This document shows positions 26,491 through 36,140 of a stretch of 64,000 nucleotides of DNA, piece after piece. The notes below the pieces were generated by a model. The model ran no database searches and was not told the DNA's origin. It worked only from the letters and a program-made list of their open reading frames with translations. The stretch covers positions 248,001 to 312,000 of the forward strand of contig CANMIH010000001.1 of assembly GCA_947497905.1 (NCBI GenBank), given 5' to 3'. Origin of the DNA: an uncultured Pelagimonas sp. (GTDB taxonomy: Bacteria; Pseudomonadota; Alphaproteobacteria; Rhodobacterales; Rhodobacteraceae). Position 1 is the stretch's first letter. The number at the start of each line of letters is the position of its first letter. A program made the position numbers and the translations under genes.

Positions 26491-26847
26491 ATGCGTATTG
26501 GAGAATTGGCAGAGCGCTGCGGGATCAGCCGCGATACTCTTCGCCTGTATGAGCGCGAAGGGTTGATCTCGTCCGTGCGTCGCAGCAACGGGTATCGTGA
26601 CTTTGACCCGCGGCAGGAACGTGTGGTGACCTTAATTCGACAGGCGCAGGTTCTGGGATTTTCACTTGCCGATATCCGGGCTCTGCTTGTGCAGATGCGC
26701 GGCTCGCTTGGGGAGGATGAGGTGCGGGCGCTTCTTCGCCAGAAGCTTGCAGAGATTGATGCCAAGATTGCCGGAATGGAAGAGATTCGTAGAGTGATTG
26801 AAACACGGATCGAACAGGCCTGCCCGTTGCAGCTTGAACAGATCTAG
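26491..26847 (+). CDS. MerR-family transcriptional activator
   Basis: A 118-residue regulator: winged helix (MRIGELAERCGISRDTLRLYEREGLI, then RRSNGYRDF), a helical region, and a long dimerisation coiled coil (EDEVRALLRQKLAEIDAKIAGMEEIRR). The C-terminal effector region is short and has a single Cys near residue 112 (ACPLQ), so it does not show the metal-binding loops of CueR, ZntR or MerR. The AGGAGG ribosome site overlaps the end of the operator. Spacing and orientation make the divergent membrane gene its main target, with autoregulation likely. Confidence 0.92.
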   Translation: MRIGELAERCGISRDTLRLYEREGLISSVRRSNGYRDFDPRQERVVTLIRQAQVLGFSLADIRALLVQMRGSLGEDEVRALLRQKLAEIDAKIAGMEEIRRVIETRIEQACPLQLEQI

Positions 26848-26864
26848 AAGCCAAGGGGCAGAAC

Positions 26865-27380
26865 ATGTTGCGTATTTTGACAGTGGCGGGAGGTCTTTTA
26901 GGTGCCGTGGGCTTCTCGCAGTTCCCCGAGTTTTCGCAGCAGTACATACAGCGTTTGGGAGGCGCTGTAGATGAACTTCGCGATGTGGTTGCCACCTACG
27001 AAGCGGACGCGGCGGCGCAGGGCGAAACGCTTACGAGTTATATAGCAGCTTTGGCCAAAGAAGGGCCCCGCGCACAGACGCAAGCCCAGAACATGACGGC
27101 ACAGGTGGCGCGTCTGGGAGTGCTCAGCGATGCACTGCAATCTTTGGAAGGGGCAGGGCCCTTTATGCGTGCGAAACTGGCCACCCATATGGGTGACCGC
27201 GGAGTGGCTGGCAAAGCCTATGCCACATTTGAACCCGCTGTTCCGGCCAGTTTTGAAGGCGCGGTTTTTGCTGGAACTGGCTTTGTCGCGGGCTGGGCCG
27301 GTCTCAAACTTGTGTTTGGGGTGTTCTTCACGCTTTGGGGGCTGCTTCTGGCTCCCTTTGCACGAAAAAAGGCGGGGTAG
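26865..27380 (+). CDS. DUF2937 family membrane protein
   Basis: A 171-residue protein with an N-terminal hydrophobic segment, a long helical middle (QQYIQRLGGAVDELRDVVATYEADAAAQ...) and a C-terminal hydrophobic hairpin (about 130-165). The motif GFSQFPEFSQQYIQRLGGA matches the DUF2937 family as I recall it. It starts 17 bases after merR with GGGG ahead, so it may be cotranscribed with it. Function unknown. The stop codon lies in the left arm of the shared terminator. Confidence 0.8.
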   Translation: MLRILTVAGGLLGAVGFSQFPEFSQQYIQRLGGAVDELRDVVATYEADAAAQGETLTSYIAALAKEGPRAQTQAQNMTAQVARLGVLSDALQSLEGAGPFMRAKLATHMGDRGVAGKAYATFEPAVPASFEGAVFAGTGFVAGWAGLKLVFGVFFTLWGLLLAPFARKKAG

Positions 27381-27390
27381 TCCCCGCCTT
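27369..27390. terminator. Bidirectional terminator, DUF2937 gene and glmM
   Basis: AAGGCGGGG-TAGT-CCCCGCCTT is a perfect 9-bp stem with a 4-base loop. The plus strand has TTAGCTTTG after it; the minus strand has TTTTTTCG, so it is strongest for glmM. Confidence 0.9.
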
Positions 27391-27417
27391 AGCTTTGTCT
27401 GAACACGGCAAGGCGTG

Positions 27418-28761
27418 TTAAGCGACCGCCTGAACCTCGGCAACGATGCCATCAACCACCTGGGTCAAAAGACTATCATCTTCGCATTCCGCCATCACCC
27501 GGATCAGCGGTTCAGTGCCGGATTTGCGGATCAGGAGGCGGCCTTTGCCCACAAGCTGGGCCTCAGCCTCGGCGATGGCGGATTTGACATTGGCCGCGTC
27601 AAGCGGGGTTTGGCCTGCGCCGTAGCGCACATTCTTCAACAGCTGCGGCACGGGTTCAAAGCTGCGGGTCAGTTCCGAGGCGGGTTTGCCACTGCGCACC
27701 ATCTCCGCAAGGAACTGCATGCCGGCCATCAGGCCGTCGCCCGTGGTGGCATAGTCGGTCATCACGATGTGGCCGGACTGCTCACCGCCAAGGTTGAAGC
27801 CATTTTTGCGCATGGATTCAACAACATAGCGGTCGCCAACCTTGGTCCGCTCAAGCCGCAACCCTTTGGCATCCATGAACCGTTCAAGACCAAGGTTCGA
27901 CATCACAGTGGCCACCAATGCGCCCCCTTTCAGCCGATCTTCAGCGGCCCAACGCGCGGCCATAAGGGCCATGATCTGATCACCATCAGCAACCTTGCCC
28001 GTCTCATCAATCAAGATGATCCGATCTGCATCGCCATCCAGACAGATGCCCACATCTGCTCCGTGGGCCACAACGGCCTCGGCCGCAGCCTGCGGTTTGG
28101 TTGAGCCACAGCCGTCATTGATATTTAAACCGTCCGGCGACACGCCCAAAGGAATGACGGTTGCGCCAAGCTCCCAGAGGATTTCCGGGGCCGTTTTGTA
28201 GGCTGCTCCATTGGCGCAATCGACCACAACTTTGAGACCATCCAACCGGAGCCCCGAGGGCAGGGTGGTTTTCACACGTTCCTGATAGCGGAACCGCGCG
28301 TCATCGATCCGCTTGGCGCGGCCAATGTTTTCCGGGTTAGCGGGGCGCACACCCGCTGCTACCAAAGCTTCGATCTCGGCCTCAACACTGTCGGACAGTT
28401 TGAAACCATCGGGGCCAAAAAACTTGATGCCGTTGTCATCCGCGGGATTGTGACTTGCCGAGATCATGATGCCGAGATCAGCCCGCATCGAAGGGGTCAG
28501 CAAACCCACAGCCGGGGTTGGGACAGGCCCCAGCAGCAGAACATTCATTCCGGTAGAGGTCAGGCCAGCGGTCAATGCGTTTTCAAACATGTAGCCAGAC
28601 AGGCGGGTGTCTTTGCCGATAACGACCCGGTGTACGCCATGGTGCTCGTTGCGGAAATAGCGACCCACCGCAGATCCAAGCATCAATGCCATTTCTGCTG
28701 TCATGGGATATGTGTTGGCGGTTCCCCGCACGCCGTCCGTACCAAATAACTTACGTGTCAT
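27418..28761 (-). CDS. glmM: Phosphoglucosamine mutase
   Basis: A 447-residue enzyme making glucosamine-1-phosphate from glucosamine-6-phosphate for peptidoglycan and lipid A. The active-site phosphoserine is Ser103 in MISASHNP; the Mg loop is [12 protein letters not shown], the sugar loop GEQSGHIV, and the phosphate-binding loop [14 protein letters not shown]. The start [13 protein letters not shown] at 28761 is conserved; its first 11 bases overlap the folP stop, so the genes are coupled. Together with folP and folB it forms a folate/cell-wall operon common in alphaproteobacteria. Confidence 0.97.
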   Translation of the reverse strand: MTRKLFGTDGVRGTANTYPMTAEMALMLGSAVGRYFRNEHHGVHRVVIGKDTRLSGYMFENALTAGLTSTGMNVLLLGPVPTPAVGLLTPSMRADLGIMISASHNPADDNGIKFFGPDGFKLSDSVEAEIEALVAAGVRPANPENIGRAKRIDDARFRYQERVKTTLPSGLRLDGLKVVVDCANGAAYKTAPEILWELGATVIPLGVSPDGLNINDGCGSTKPQAAAEAVVAHGADVGICLDGDADRIILIDETGKVADGDQIMALMAARWAAEDRLKGGALVATVMSNLGLERFMDAKGLRLERTKVGDRYVVESMRKNGFNLGGEQSGHIVMTDYATTGDGLMAGMQFLAEMVRSGKPASELTRSFEPVPQLLKNVRYGAGQTPLDAANVKSAIAEAEAQLVGKGRLLIRKSGTEPLIRVMAECEDDSLLTQVVDGIVAEVQAVA

Positions 28762-29773
28762 AATACTCTCCTTCGGAAATAGCGCGCCAGACATCAAGCG
28801 CCTGCTTGGTTTCTGCCACATCGTGAACTCGGAACACTTGAACACCCTGCGCCACACCAGCCAAAGCGGTGGCCACGGACCCGGGCATGCGGGCGGCGGC
28901 GGGAGAGGCGCCGGTTATCTTGCGGATGAAGCCCTTGCGTGACGCCCCAAGCAAAATAGGACAGCCCAACCCATGATAGAGCGAGAGCCCGTTGAGGATC
29001 TTGAGATTATGGGCGAGCGATTTGCCGAACCCAATCCCCGGATCAACGATGATGCGGTCGCGGGAGATCCCTAGTCCGGCCAGCATATCGATCTGGTCGG
29101 AGAGAAAATCATACACATCCAACAAGGCATCTTCATATTGCGGATCGTCTTGCATGGTCTCGGGGTCACCCTGCGCATGCATGATGCAGACAGGCAAGTC
29201 GCTACGGGCACAGAAATGCCCCAACATCCGGTCATAGGTAAAGCCGGATACGTCATTGATCAGATTGGCCCCACACTTCAACGCGGCCTCTGCTACGCTT
29301 GATTTGCGGGTATCGACCGAAATAGGAACCGAAAGCTGCGCCCGAATGGCACGAATGACCGGCTCAATACGCGCAATTTCTGCAGCGGGGGGCACCGTGA
29401 TGGCACCGGGGCGCGTGCTTTCGCCGCCCACATCAAGAAGGGTTGCTCCATCCTCGACCATCTGCCGGGCGTGTTTAAGGGCACGTGTCGCATCCGCGTG
29501 CTGCCCCCCATCCGAAAAACTGTCCGGAGTGACATTCAGAATGCCCATTAAGTGGGGCTGATCAAACTCAAGCCCGGCAATGGAAGGGCGTTTGGCGCTG
29601 ATCCGGTCTTGCCACTCTGATGGTACATCGGCGACATCGACCCGGGCAAGATCCGCACTGTCGCGACGATGATGCACGGCCTCTACCCACCATCCGGGGC
29701 CTCCTGCAACATCAAGGGCATGTGCGGGGCGCAAAGAATCAAAGCGCACAAGGGGGCGGTAATAGTCATTCAT
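28751..29773 (-). CDS. folP: Dihydropteroate synthase
   Basis: A 340-residue TIM-barrel enzyme joining 6-hydroxymethyl-dihydropterin diphosphate to p-aminobenzoate. Motifs: [17 protein letters not shown] (loop 1), [11 protein letters not shown] (loop 2), INDVSGF, and DPGIGFGKS. Some 60 residues precede the catalytic core, which is longer than in E. coli but usual for Rhodobacterales. A GTG at 29782 is an alternative start. This is the sulfonamide target; no unusual resistance substitution can be judged by eye. Confidence 0.95.
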   Translation of the reverse strand: MNDYYRPLVRFDSLRPAHALDVAGGPGWWVEAVHHRRDSADLARVDVADVPSEWQDRISAKRPSIAGLEFDQPHLMGILNVTPDSFSDGGQHADATRALKHARQMVEDGATLLDVGGESTRPGAITVPPAAEIARIEPVIRAIRAQLSVPISVDTRKSSVAEAALKCGANLINDVSGFTYDRMLGHFCARSDLPVCIMHAQGDPETMQDDPQYEDALLDVYDFLSDQIDMLAGLGISRDRIIVDPGIGFGKSLAHNLKILNGLSLYHGLGCPILLGASRKGFIRKITGASPAAARMPGSVATALAGVAQGVQVFRVHDVAETKQALDVWRAISEGEYYDT

Positions 29774-29820
29774 CTTGGGCACGGATTGATCTTTATTTTA
29801 GTCTAAGGGGTAACTAAGCG

Positions 29821-30735
29821 CTAAAACAAGGCCGCGCCCGGATCAAGCATCCGGACGGAAACAGCGATATTTTCAGGCAGAGCTGTGCCGATGGCGATCA
29901 CGTCACAGGCCTGCATATCCTCTGCAAACCAGACCGTGAGATCTTCGGCGAGAACCGTTTCAGGCGCTTGCGTCGCATCCAGGACAAGTTTCGAAGGGGC
30001 CCAGACACAGGGCTGGCCGTTTTTGATGGCCCAATCGAGTTCAGTCCGGGTTGCAACAACATGTAATCTTGGATCACGCGCAGCCAGCACCCAGGCGTTC
30101 TGTTCGATCGCCAGCAGATCAATCTTACGCTGATGATCGGCGGAAGTGACCTGTGGTCGGGGCAGGGCGGTGGCCTGACAGGTCAGGATCACCGGCTCAT
30201 CGCGGGCAATCAGGGTGTCGAGCCAATCAGAAAGACGAGGATCTTCGGCCGCTGCGTTTGAAAGATGTACGATGCGCGGAGCGCGGCGGGTGTTGGTCTG
30301 CGTCTCAGTCAGATCCGCTTTGGTTCGGACGATTTCGACACCAAGCGCGCCGGGTCCGCGATCAAGTTTCTCAATCCGCACAAACACACGTTGGGCCTGC
30401 GGTTCGATCAGAATGCGGTCTGCAATCCGCAACGCCAATGTTTCTAGCAGGTTCAGGCGTTCGGCATCGAGTTCGACGGCAATGGCTTCGGTGACACGAT
30501 CATAGGACATGATCTGATCTACATCGTCATCGATGTCATGCGTGAAGGGCGCCACTTCAACCACAACGTCGAATTTGACCCTTTGCAGGAGATTGCGTTC
30601 CCCCTGAAAGGCGCCAATTTCAACCTCGACCATGTGATCCCGAACCAGCAGTCGATCACATGTCGTGCCGCCTTCGGTGGCCTCGGCACGGGCCGAAGGG
30701 TGGTCAAAGGCGAGTGAGGTTTCAGTGTCTGCCAT
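29821..30735 (-). CDS. folB: Dihydroneopterin aldolase fused to an extra C-terminal domain
   Basis: A 304-residue protein. Residues about 22-140 are FolB: DHMVEVEIGAFQGERN, IMSYDRVTEAI, LNLLETLALRIADRIL and RIEKLDRGPGALGVEIVR, with the expected Glu and Lys. Free-standing FolB is about 120 residues. The remaining 160 residues are an added domain: KIDLLAIEQNAWVLAARDPRL, GQPCVWAPSKLVLD, and EDLTVWFAEDMQACDVIAIG resemble the C-terminal half of small amino-acid-kinase-fold proteins as I recall them, but the phosphate-binding Gly-rich N-terminal part is not evident. Start MADTET at 30735 is set by the domain edge. It is upstream of folP. Confidence 0.85.
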   Translation of the reverse strand: MADTETSLAFDHPSARAEATEGGTTCDRLLVRDHMVEVEIGAFQGERNLLQRVKFDVVVEVAPFTHDIDDDVDQIMSYDRVTEAIAVELDAERLNLLETLALRIADRILIEPQAQRVFVRIEKLDRGPGALGVEIVRTKADLTETQTNTRRAPRIVHLSNAAAEDPRLSDWLDTLIARDEPVILTCQATALPRPQVTSADHQRKIDLLAIEQNAWVLAARDPRLHVVATRTELDWAIKNGQPCVWAPSKLVLDATQAPETVLAEDLTVWFAEDMQACDVIAIGTALPENIAVSVRMLDPGAALF

Positions 30736-30771
30736 AGCGGTGCCCTGTGTATTGCGGTGCCGTCCGTATAG

Positions 30772-30800
30772 GCGGGCTTTGCTGCAAAGCAAAGGCCCGC
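30772..30800 (-). terminator. Imperfect hairpin between the SleB-type hydrolase gene and folB
   Basis: GCGGGC-TTTGC and GCAAAG-GCCCGC pair with one bulged G. There is no clear T-run, so terminator function is uncertain. Confidence 0.45.
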
Positions 30801-30830
30801 TGCGGCATAGGGTTTACCTGCTGCGACAGC

Positions 30831-31454
30831 TTAGGGGCGGTAGAACATATGCACGCCAATCCGCGCAGTCCGCTTGAATTTCCGGGACCATTTGGGCTGA
30901 ACCCATGTGGCATGGTAGTAAGTGGCGCCTTTGGTCAGGGCCCGAGGGGCGCCGTCCAGAACGGCACGGGCCACTTTTCCGACATTCTGCCAGGCCGCTT
31001 GATCGCCTATGTTCTCTGGTTTGCCATCACAGGTGTAGGTGAACTGGCAGGCAAACTTGCGGCCGGTGCCCTGATTGATCACACCGCAGACCGAATTGGG
31101 GAACCGTTTGCTGTCGACCCGGTTCATAATGACCTCAGCCACTGCAAACTGACCTTTAACGGTTTCACCGCGCGCTTCAAAATAAAGCGCCTCTGCAAGA
31201 CACTGCCAGTCGCTTCCGCCTGCTGCAACGGGCTGAGCCCGGAGCCAGGACGAATCGTATTTCACGCCACCGGTGCCCTGAACCGCCGAAGCCTGAATGG
31301 GTGTCACCAGCTGTTGCATGCGTGCTGATCCCGCGCTGCGCAATCCTTGTTGTTCCAGCTTAAACAGGAGCTTAGCCCCTGCGTGAGGGGCTTCGGAAAA
31401 CGACGGAGACGCCACCGCAAGGGTGGAGATGGCGAGCAGGAGGGCGCGAAACAT
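30831..31454 (-). CDS. Exported cell-wall hydrolase, SleB (Hydrolase_2) family
   Basis: A 207-residue protein with a Sec signal peptide (cleavage near SFSEA). The catalytic domain (about 80-205) reads CLAEALYFEARGETVKGQFAVAEVIMNRV, in which the Glu of the EA[RL]GE stretch is the family's catalytic residue, then FPNSVCGVINQG and CQFTYTCDGK, and ends with ATYYHATWVQPKWS. Such enzymes are spore-cortex lytic or, in non-sporulating alphaproteobacteria, presumed transglycosylases acting on peptidoglycan in the periplasm. Three to four Cys may form disulfides. Confidence 0.88.
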   Translation of the reverse strand: MFRALLLAISTLAVASPSFSEAPHAGAKLLFKLEQQGLRSAGSARMQQLVTPIQASAVQGTGGVKYDSSWLRAQPVAAGGSDWQCLAEALYFEARGETVKGQFAVAEVIMNRVDSKRFPNSVCGVINQGTGRKFACQFTYTCDGKPENIGDQAAWQNVGKVARAVLDGAPRALTKGATYYHATWVQPKWSRKFKRTARIGVHMFYRP

Positions 31455-31570
31455 CGGGCAACTCTTTCTTGGCTATCGGTACAGACAGAGGGCAGCTCTG
31501 CAAAACCGGAGTTGCATACAAAATTCTACAAATTCGGTAAAGACACGCAAAATGTCAGTATGTTTCAACA

Positions 31571-31588
31571 CAGGCCGCGTCAGGCCTG
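31571..31588 (-). terminator. Weak hairpin after the PPDK-like gene
   Basis: CAGGCC-GCGTCA-GGCCTG is a 6-bp perfect stem extended by partially paired AAC/GTT. No T-run follows, so this is a low-confidence terminator. Confidence 0.4.
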
Positions 31589-31614
31589 CGTTGAACGCAC
31601 AGATTGTCAGGAGA

Positions 31615-34164
31615 TCAGGCCCCGATTGTATCTTTGATGGCAAGATGCGCAGCGGCCAGACGTGCCACTGGGACGCGGAAGGGCGAGCAGCTCACATAGT
31701 CCAGTCCAACGGCACGGCAAAAGGCAATGGACTCCGGATTGCCCCCATGTTCACCACAGATCGACAGGGTCAGATCCGGACGGGCCATGCGGCCCCGTTC
31801 TGCGCCAATGGCCACCAGCTCACCCACACCTTCCACATCCAGAACATGGAAAGGATCCTCTTCAAAGACCTTTTGCTGCACATAGTTGGACATAAACCGC
31901 CCGGCATCATCGCGCGACAATCCATAGGTCATCTGGGTCAGATCGTTGGTCCCGAAGCTCAGGAAATGGGCGTGGCTCGCTATTTCATCCGCCCGCAGGC
32001 AGGATCGGGGCGTTTCCACCATAACACCAAGCCTATAGGTGAAATCCTCACCGCGTTCTGCCCGCACCGAGGCGGCAACAGCGTCAATACGGGCGCGCAC
32101 AAGTTCCACTTCGCGTTTGGCAGAGACCAGCGGCAACATGATCTCAGGCACCACGGGTTCACCCTCATCATCGGCGTCTAGGGTGGCTTCAAAGATTGCC
32201 CGTGCTTGCATGTCGTAGATCTCAGGAAGCGTGACTCCAAGCCGTACGCCGCGCAGGCCCAGCATGGGATTGTATTCCTTGAGCTCTTCCACGCGACGTG
32301 TGACATCCGAGATAGGCAGATCCAGAGCCTCGGCCAGCTCACGAAGCCCGCTTCTATTGCTGGGAAGAAACTCATGCAAAGGCGGGTCAAAGAGACGGAT
32401 GCAGACCGGCAACCCCTCCATGATGCGGAACAATTCGGTGAAATCGGCCCGCTGCATGGGCAGGAGGACCGCCAAAGCGGCCTCGCGATCTTCGGTGGTA
32501 TTGGCAAAGATCATCTCACGCATCGGCGTCAGACGTTCCTCTTCAAAAAACATGTGCTCGGTGCGGACAAGCCCAATGCCTTCGGCCATGAAATTACGCG
32601 CGGTTGCGGCGTCTGCTGGGGTGTCGGCATTTGCCCGGATCTTGATGTCACGTGCATCATCAGCCCAGCGCATGAGGGTCTGAAAGGCGTCATCCAAAGC
32701 CGCTTCGACGGTTTCCGGCGCACCTAAAATGATCTCGCCGCTGGTGCCATCCAGCGTGATCACGTCGCCCTCGCGCAAAACACGACCATCTTCGGCGGTG
32801 AGCTTCTTGCTTTTGAGGTTGAAGGTCATCTGCGCCGCGCCAACAACGCAGGGCGTGCCAAGCCCCCGCCCAATCACGGCCGCATGGCTGGTCATGCCGC
32901 CGCGTTCGGTCAGCACACCGCGCGCGGCATGCATGCCGCGAATGTCTTCCGGCGAGGTTTCCCGGCGCACTAGAATGCAGGCCTCATTGCGGGCGTAACT
33001 GGCCTGCGCCTCGGTGGCGGAGAACACAATCTTTCCGGTGGCCGCCCCCGGTGAGGCAGCGATCCCAACCCCCAATACATCGCGGGGTGCGTCCGGCGCG
33101 ATCTGGCGGTGCAGCAGTTCAGAGACGGCTCGGGGTTCGATCCGTGTCACGGCCTCTTGTTGCGAGATGATTTTATCTTCTGCCAGACGCACCGCAATCT
33201 GGAGCGCCGCCCGCGAAGATCGGGCCACGCGCACCCCGTCCAGAATGTGGATTTCACCATTTTCCAGGGTGAATTCCATCTCCATCTCTTCGCGCAACCG
33301 GCGTCGCATCAATTCGGCATGTTTGCGCAGGGTCGCAAAGATTTCTGGTTCAGCTTCTTCCAGAGAGGGGCCGCGTGGATCCTTCACCAGATACAGACTT
33401 GCTGTGCCTTCGAGCGCTTCGCGGCCCTGACTTTGGCTCAGATAGCGCCCGGTGACCTGCGCGGCGCCCGTGTCAGAATTGACCAGCTGTAGAACACCCG
33501 ATCCGCATTCGCCCTGACCCAATCCCAGCGCCATCTCCTGTACAACCAGGCCAAGCCCCGCATCCAGTGGCGCGCCTTTGGCCTGTCGCAAAAGGCGCGC
33601 GGTGGTGCCTTCCCAGGCGCGGGCCATAGAGCGCAGGACTTCGCGCAACTGAACGGCGGGCTCCTGCGGGAATTTTTCTTCCGCCTCTTCTTCATAGGCG
33701 CGAAGCGCTTCTGAGAGACCGGCAGTTCCGATTTCTTCAATATCGTCAAACATATCCGGATCAAGCCGGGCCACGTGAATGGCATAGGATTGCACAAATC
33801 GGATATACAAAGCTGCGGCCGCATCTGCGCCGATGCGATCAGAGAGCTCGACAAAACGGGCGTCGTTCATACCGATATTCAGGATTGCGCCGGGTCCACC
33901 CCAATCAGGATCTTCCGACGAGGGCCGTACACAAAGCAGCGCCCCCGTGGCGAAGGCCCCAACCAGCGCGTCCATATCCGGCAGATCCCCCGAGGCAATG
34001 CCATGGACCGCATCAAACGACAAAGCCACCGTGCGTGGCACAGGCAGATCTAGTCGAACCAGACGCTGCAGGCATTTGGCCCGCCCCCCATGCGTAGAAG
34101 GCGCCATGGGCGAGGTCGGTGTGATTTGGGTCACATTCGGGTTTTGGCTATCGGGTTTCTGCAC
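31615..34164 (-). CDS. Pyruvate phosphate dikinase-like protein with degenerate ATP-binding half
   Basis: An 849-residue protein with the PPDK domain order. The central phosphohistidine domain (GVLTERGGMTSHAAVIGRG, about residue 440) and the C-terminal PEP/pyruvate barrel (GIGLVRTEHMFF, FGTNDLTQMTYGLSRDD, and the catalytic Cys in ICGEHGG) are intact. The N-terminal ATP-grasp half is not: the usual GGKGANL is GGRAKCL, the usual NAQGEDVVAG reads SQSQGREALEG, and the usual LQTR reads LDGVR. The GTG at 34164 with AAAGGT ahead is the best start; the upstream open frame to 34299 lacks coding character. It may transfer phosphate without binding ATP in the normal way. Confidence 0.85.
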   Translation of the reverse strand: MQKPDSQNPNVTQITPTSPMAPSTHGGRAKCLQRLVRLDLPVPRTVALSFDAVHGIASGDLPDMDALVGAFATGALLCVRPSSEDPDWGGPGAILNIGMNDARFVELSDRIGADAAAALYIRFVQSYAIHVARLDPDMFDDIEEIGTAGLSEALRAYEEEAEEKFPQEPAVQLREVLRSMARAWEGTTARLLRQAKGAPLDAGLGLVVQEMALGLGQGECGSGVLQLVNSDTGAAQVTGRYLSQSQGREALEGTASLYLVKDPRGPSLEEAEPEIFATLRKHAELMRRRLREEMEMEFTLENGEIHILDGVRVARSSRAALQIAVRLAEDKIISQQEAVTRIEPRAVSELLHRQIAPDAPRDVLGVGIAASPGAATGKIVFSATEAQASYARNEACILVRRETSPEDIRGMHAARGVLTERGGMTSHAAVIGRGLGTPCVVGAAQMTFNLKSKKLTAEDGRVLREGDVITLDGTSGEIILGAPETVEAALDDAFQTLMRWADDARDIKIRANADTPADAATARNFMAEGIGLVRTEHMFFEEERLTPMREMIFANTTEDREAALAVLLPMQRADFTELFRIMEGLPVCIRLFDPPLHEFLPSNRSGLRELAEALDLPISDVTRRVEELKEYNPMLGLRGVRLGVTLPEIYDMQARAIFEATLDADDEGEPVVPEIMLPLVSAKREVELVRARIDAVAASVRAERGEDFTYRLGVMVETPRSCLRADEIASHAHFLSFGTNDLTQMTYGLSRDDAGRFMSNYVQQKVFEEDPFHVLDVEGVGELVAIGAERGRMARPDLTLSICGEHGGNPESIAFCRAVGLDYVSCSPFRVPVARLAAAHLAIKDTIGA

Positions 34165-34364
34165 TGCGGCACCTTTCGTGTCCCTGAACAATACCCCCCA
34201 AACCCAAACTGTCCAGTCAGCATATCCGATTGCTGTTACGCAAAAGCAAAGGCGAGGCAAATTGCCCCGCCTTCTTGGTTCAGATGCAACTTCTTGCATT
34301 CTATCTGGCTGAAAACACCCTGTGCGGCGCCAGATGCGGGGGCAGTGCCCCCAATTTCCACCGA

Positions 34365-36140
34365 TTACCAGCAGCTCACCAATACGGTGACATCTGCGGC
34401 AATTGTGGTCAGATCTTCGGGCGCCAGGGTGCCTGTCCCACTCTGTGCCGAAACGCGAACGCCGCTGGCCCGGGCGAAATCCAGCACCTGCGCTGCATCT
34501 GCAGCAAAGCTGACGCTGTCGGGCAGACGGCGCGCTCCGTCGGTTGATTTGGGGAGCAGAACACCCATGACCATGCCGCCTGCGTCAAACACAGGACCAC
34601 CGGCGTCACCCGGCAGGGCCGCAAGAGCGAGCCGTTCAATCTCGGCTTCTCCATTTAATCCCTGAGCGTCTTCAAAATTGCCAAAGGTCAGGGTCGGGGC
34701 GCTGAGACGGCCGCCGAAGGAATAGCCTGCGACTGCAATCTCGGCCTGCAGGCGCGGCGCATTGGCAGCAAAAATGGCTGAGCTGAGCGGTGCAAGCGTG
34801 TCTGTCGGCGTCAGAATGGCAACGCCCAGAGCGGGATCGGCAGCCGAGGCTTTGGCTTCGTAAACCCCATTTAGGGTGATCCGCTCACAGGAGGCGACGG
34901 TTTCGGCGCTGGTGATTACGGTACCTCGGCCATCCACAAAGAACCCCGAACCATTGGTACGTGGACGGCGTACTTTCAGGCCGGATACCAGATCAACCGA
35001 TTGCCCCGAATCCGTGGCCGCTGTGGCAGGCAAAACACCTTCGCTGCGGGCAAAGCTCTTTTGCATCAGGTCCAGAACACGGGCCCGGCGCTCTTCGTCA
35101 CCTGCGGGCCAAACCAGAGTGAAGCCCTTGATCTCGCCCCCGCGCAGGCTCACCTCGGTATGGCTGACAATGCGATCATTGGCACCGGTGAGAAGAAAGC
35201 CATTGGCGTTGCGCTCACGTTTCCCTTCAAAGGGCACGATCTCAAGCGTTTGCATGATTTCGTATAGGCCGGCCATCTTTTTGGCGTCACCGGGCTGGCT
35301 GATCAGAAGCACCCGAGCGTCTGGAACTGTGCCGGTGGGCGAGAACAGAGCAAAGGGGGCTTCGTAACGGTCAAAGGCCACGGCCCCTAGGGGCAGATCC
35401 ATCGCAACACCGGCTTGGGTGTCGAGATGTGCGTTCATGTTCATACCATCAAGAATGGCATTGTATTGCCCCATAAGAGCCGCGCGCTGTCGCGTGGTCA
35501 GAACGCCTGTTGGCTCAAAGCCGTTTTCTTCCTGCCAGCTGCGCATGGCACGGCGGGTGCCGCGCCCAAAAGCGCCATCAATCCCGGATGTGTAAACACC
35601 GGCCCATTTCAGCGCGACTTGTAGTTCTTTGCGCTGTTCCCGGCTCAGCTTACCTTCGCTGGCGCGGGCCTGACGTGGAGTTTCCTCAACAACCTCGGGC
35701 GCGGGTTCTGCGACAACGACTTCCTGCGTGGGCGTAGGCTGGGCCGGTGCTGTTTGTGCTGGGGCCTGTGTCGGGGTCACAGCAGGCGCAACGGCGGCCT
35801 GATCCAATACCTGCGATCCTATGGGCCAGAACTGGCGGGCATAACTTGAGGCCTCAGCCACATAGGCATCCTGCGGGATGGCGCGCTGGGCTTTGAGTGT
35901 TGCAATCACCCGATCTGCATCCGCACGGGAGTAGGGCCCAAGCGCAACGCCGTACCATCCCCCCCCAAGCGAGAAACCGTTCACATCCTGCAGGCGGCCG
36001 GCATATTGCTGTACGCTGGCCTGCGCAGACACCAGCGAGGTGCGCGCTTCGATCTGAATAAATACAGTTTCTTGTTGGGCTGCGGCGCTGCTGGCGATCA
36101 GCGCAGCAACAGCCAATGAAGCAAAAGTTCGTTTAATCAT
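34365..36140 (-). CDS. SPOR / peptidoglycan-binding / trypsin-fold protein, apparently protease-dead
   Basis: A 591-residue protein with a signal peptide (cleavage at AAAQQ), a SPOR-like domain (about 25-100, WYGVALGPYSRADADRVIATL), a Pro/Ala/Val/Thr linker (115-160), a PG_binding_1 domain (170-225, GIDGAFGRGTRRAMRSWQEENGF), an unknown middle, and a C-terminal trypsin-like domain (about 390-560). In that domain the usual AHVV is AETV (Glu413 in place of His), the Asp is present (435), and the usual GNSGGP is GDAGGP (Ala513 in place of Ser). Two of three catalytic residues are therefore missing. Likely a periplasmic binding or scaffolding protein at the cell wall. Confidence 0.85.
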   Translation of the reverse strand: MIKRTFASLAVAALIASSAAAQQETVFIQIEARTSLVSAQASVQQYAGRLQDVNGFSLGGGWYGVALGPYSRADADRVIATLKAQRAIPQDAYVAEASSYARQFWPIGSQVLDQAAVAPAVTPTQAPAQTAPAQPTPTQEVVVAEPAPEVVEETPRQARASEGKLSREQRKELQVALKWAGVYTSGIDGAFGRGTRRAMRSWQEENGFEPTGVLTTRQRAALMGQYNAILDGMNMNAHLDTQAGVAMDLPLGAVAFDRYEAPFALFSPTGTVPDARVLLISQPGDAKKMAGLYEIMQTLEIVPFEGKRERNANGFLLTGANDRIVSHTEVSLRGGEIKGFTLVWPAGDEERRARVLDLMQKSFARSEGVLPATAATDSGQSVDLVSGLKVRRPRTNGSGFFVDGRGTVITSAETVASCERITLNGVYEAKASAADPALGVAILTPTDTLAPLSSAIFAANAPRLQAEIAVAGYSFGGRLSAPTLTFGNFEDAQGLNGEAEIERLALAALPGDAGGPVFDAGGMVMGVLLPKSTDGARRLPDSVSFAADAAQVLDFARASGVRVSAQSGTGTLAPEDLTTIAADVTVLVSCW

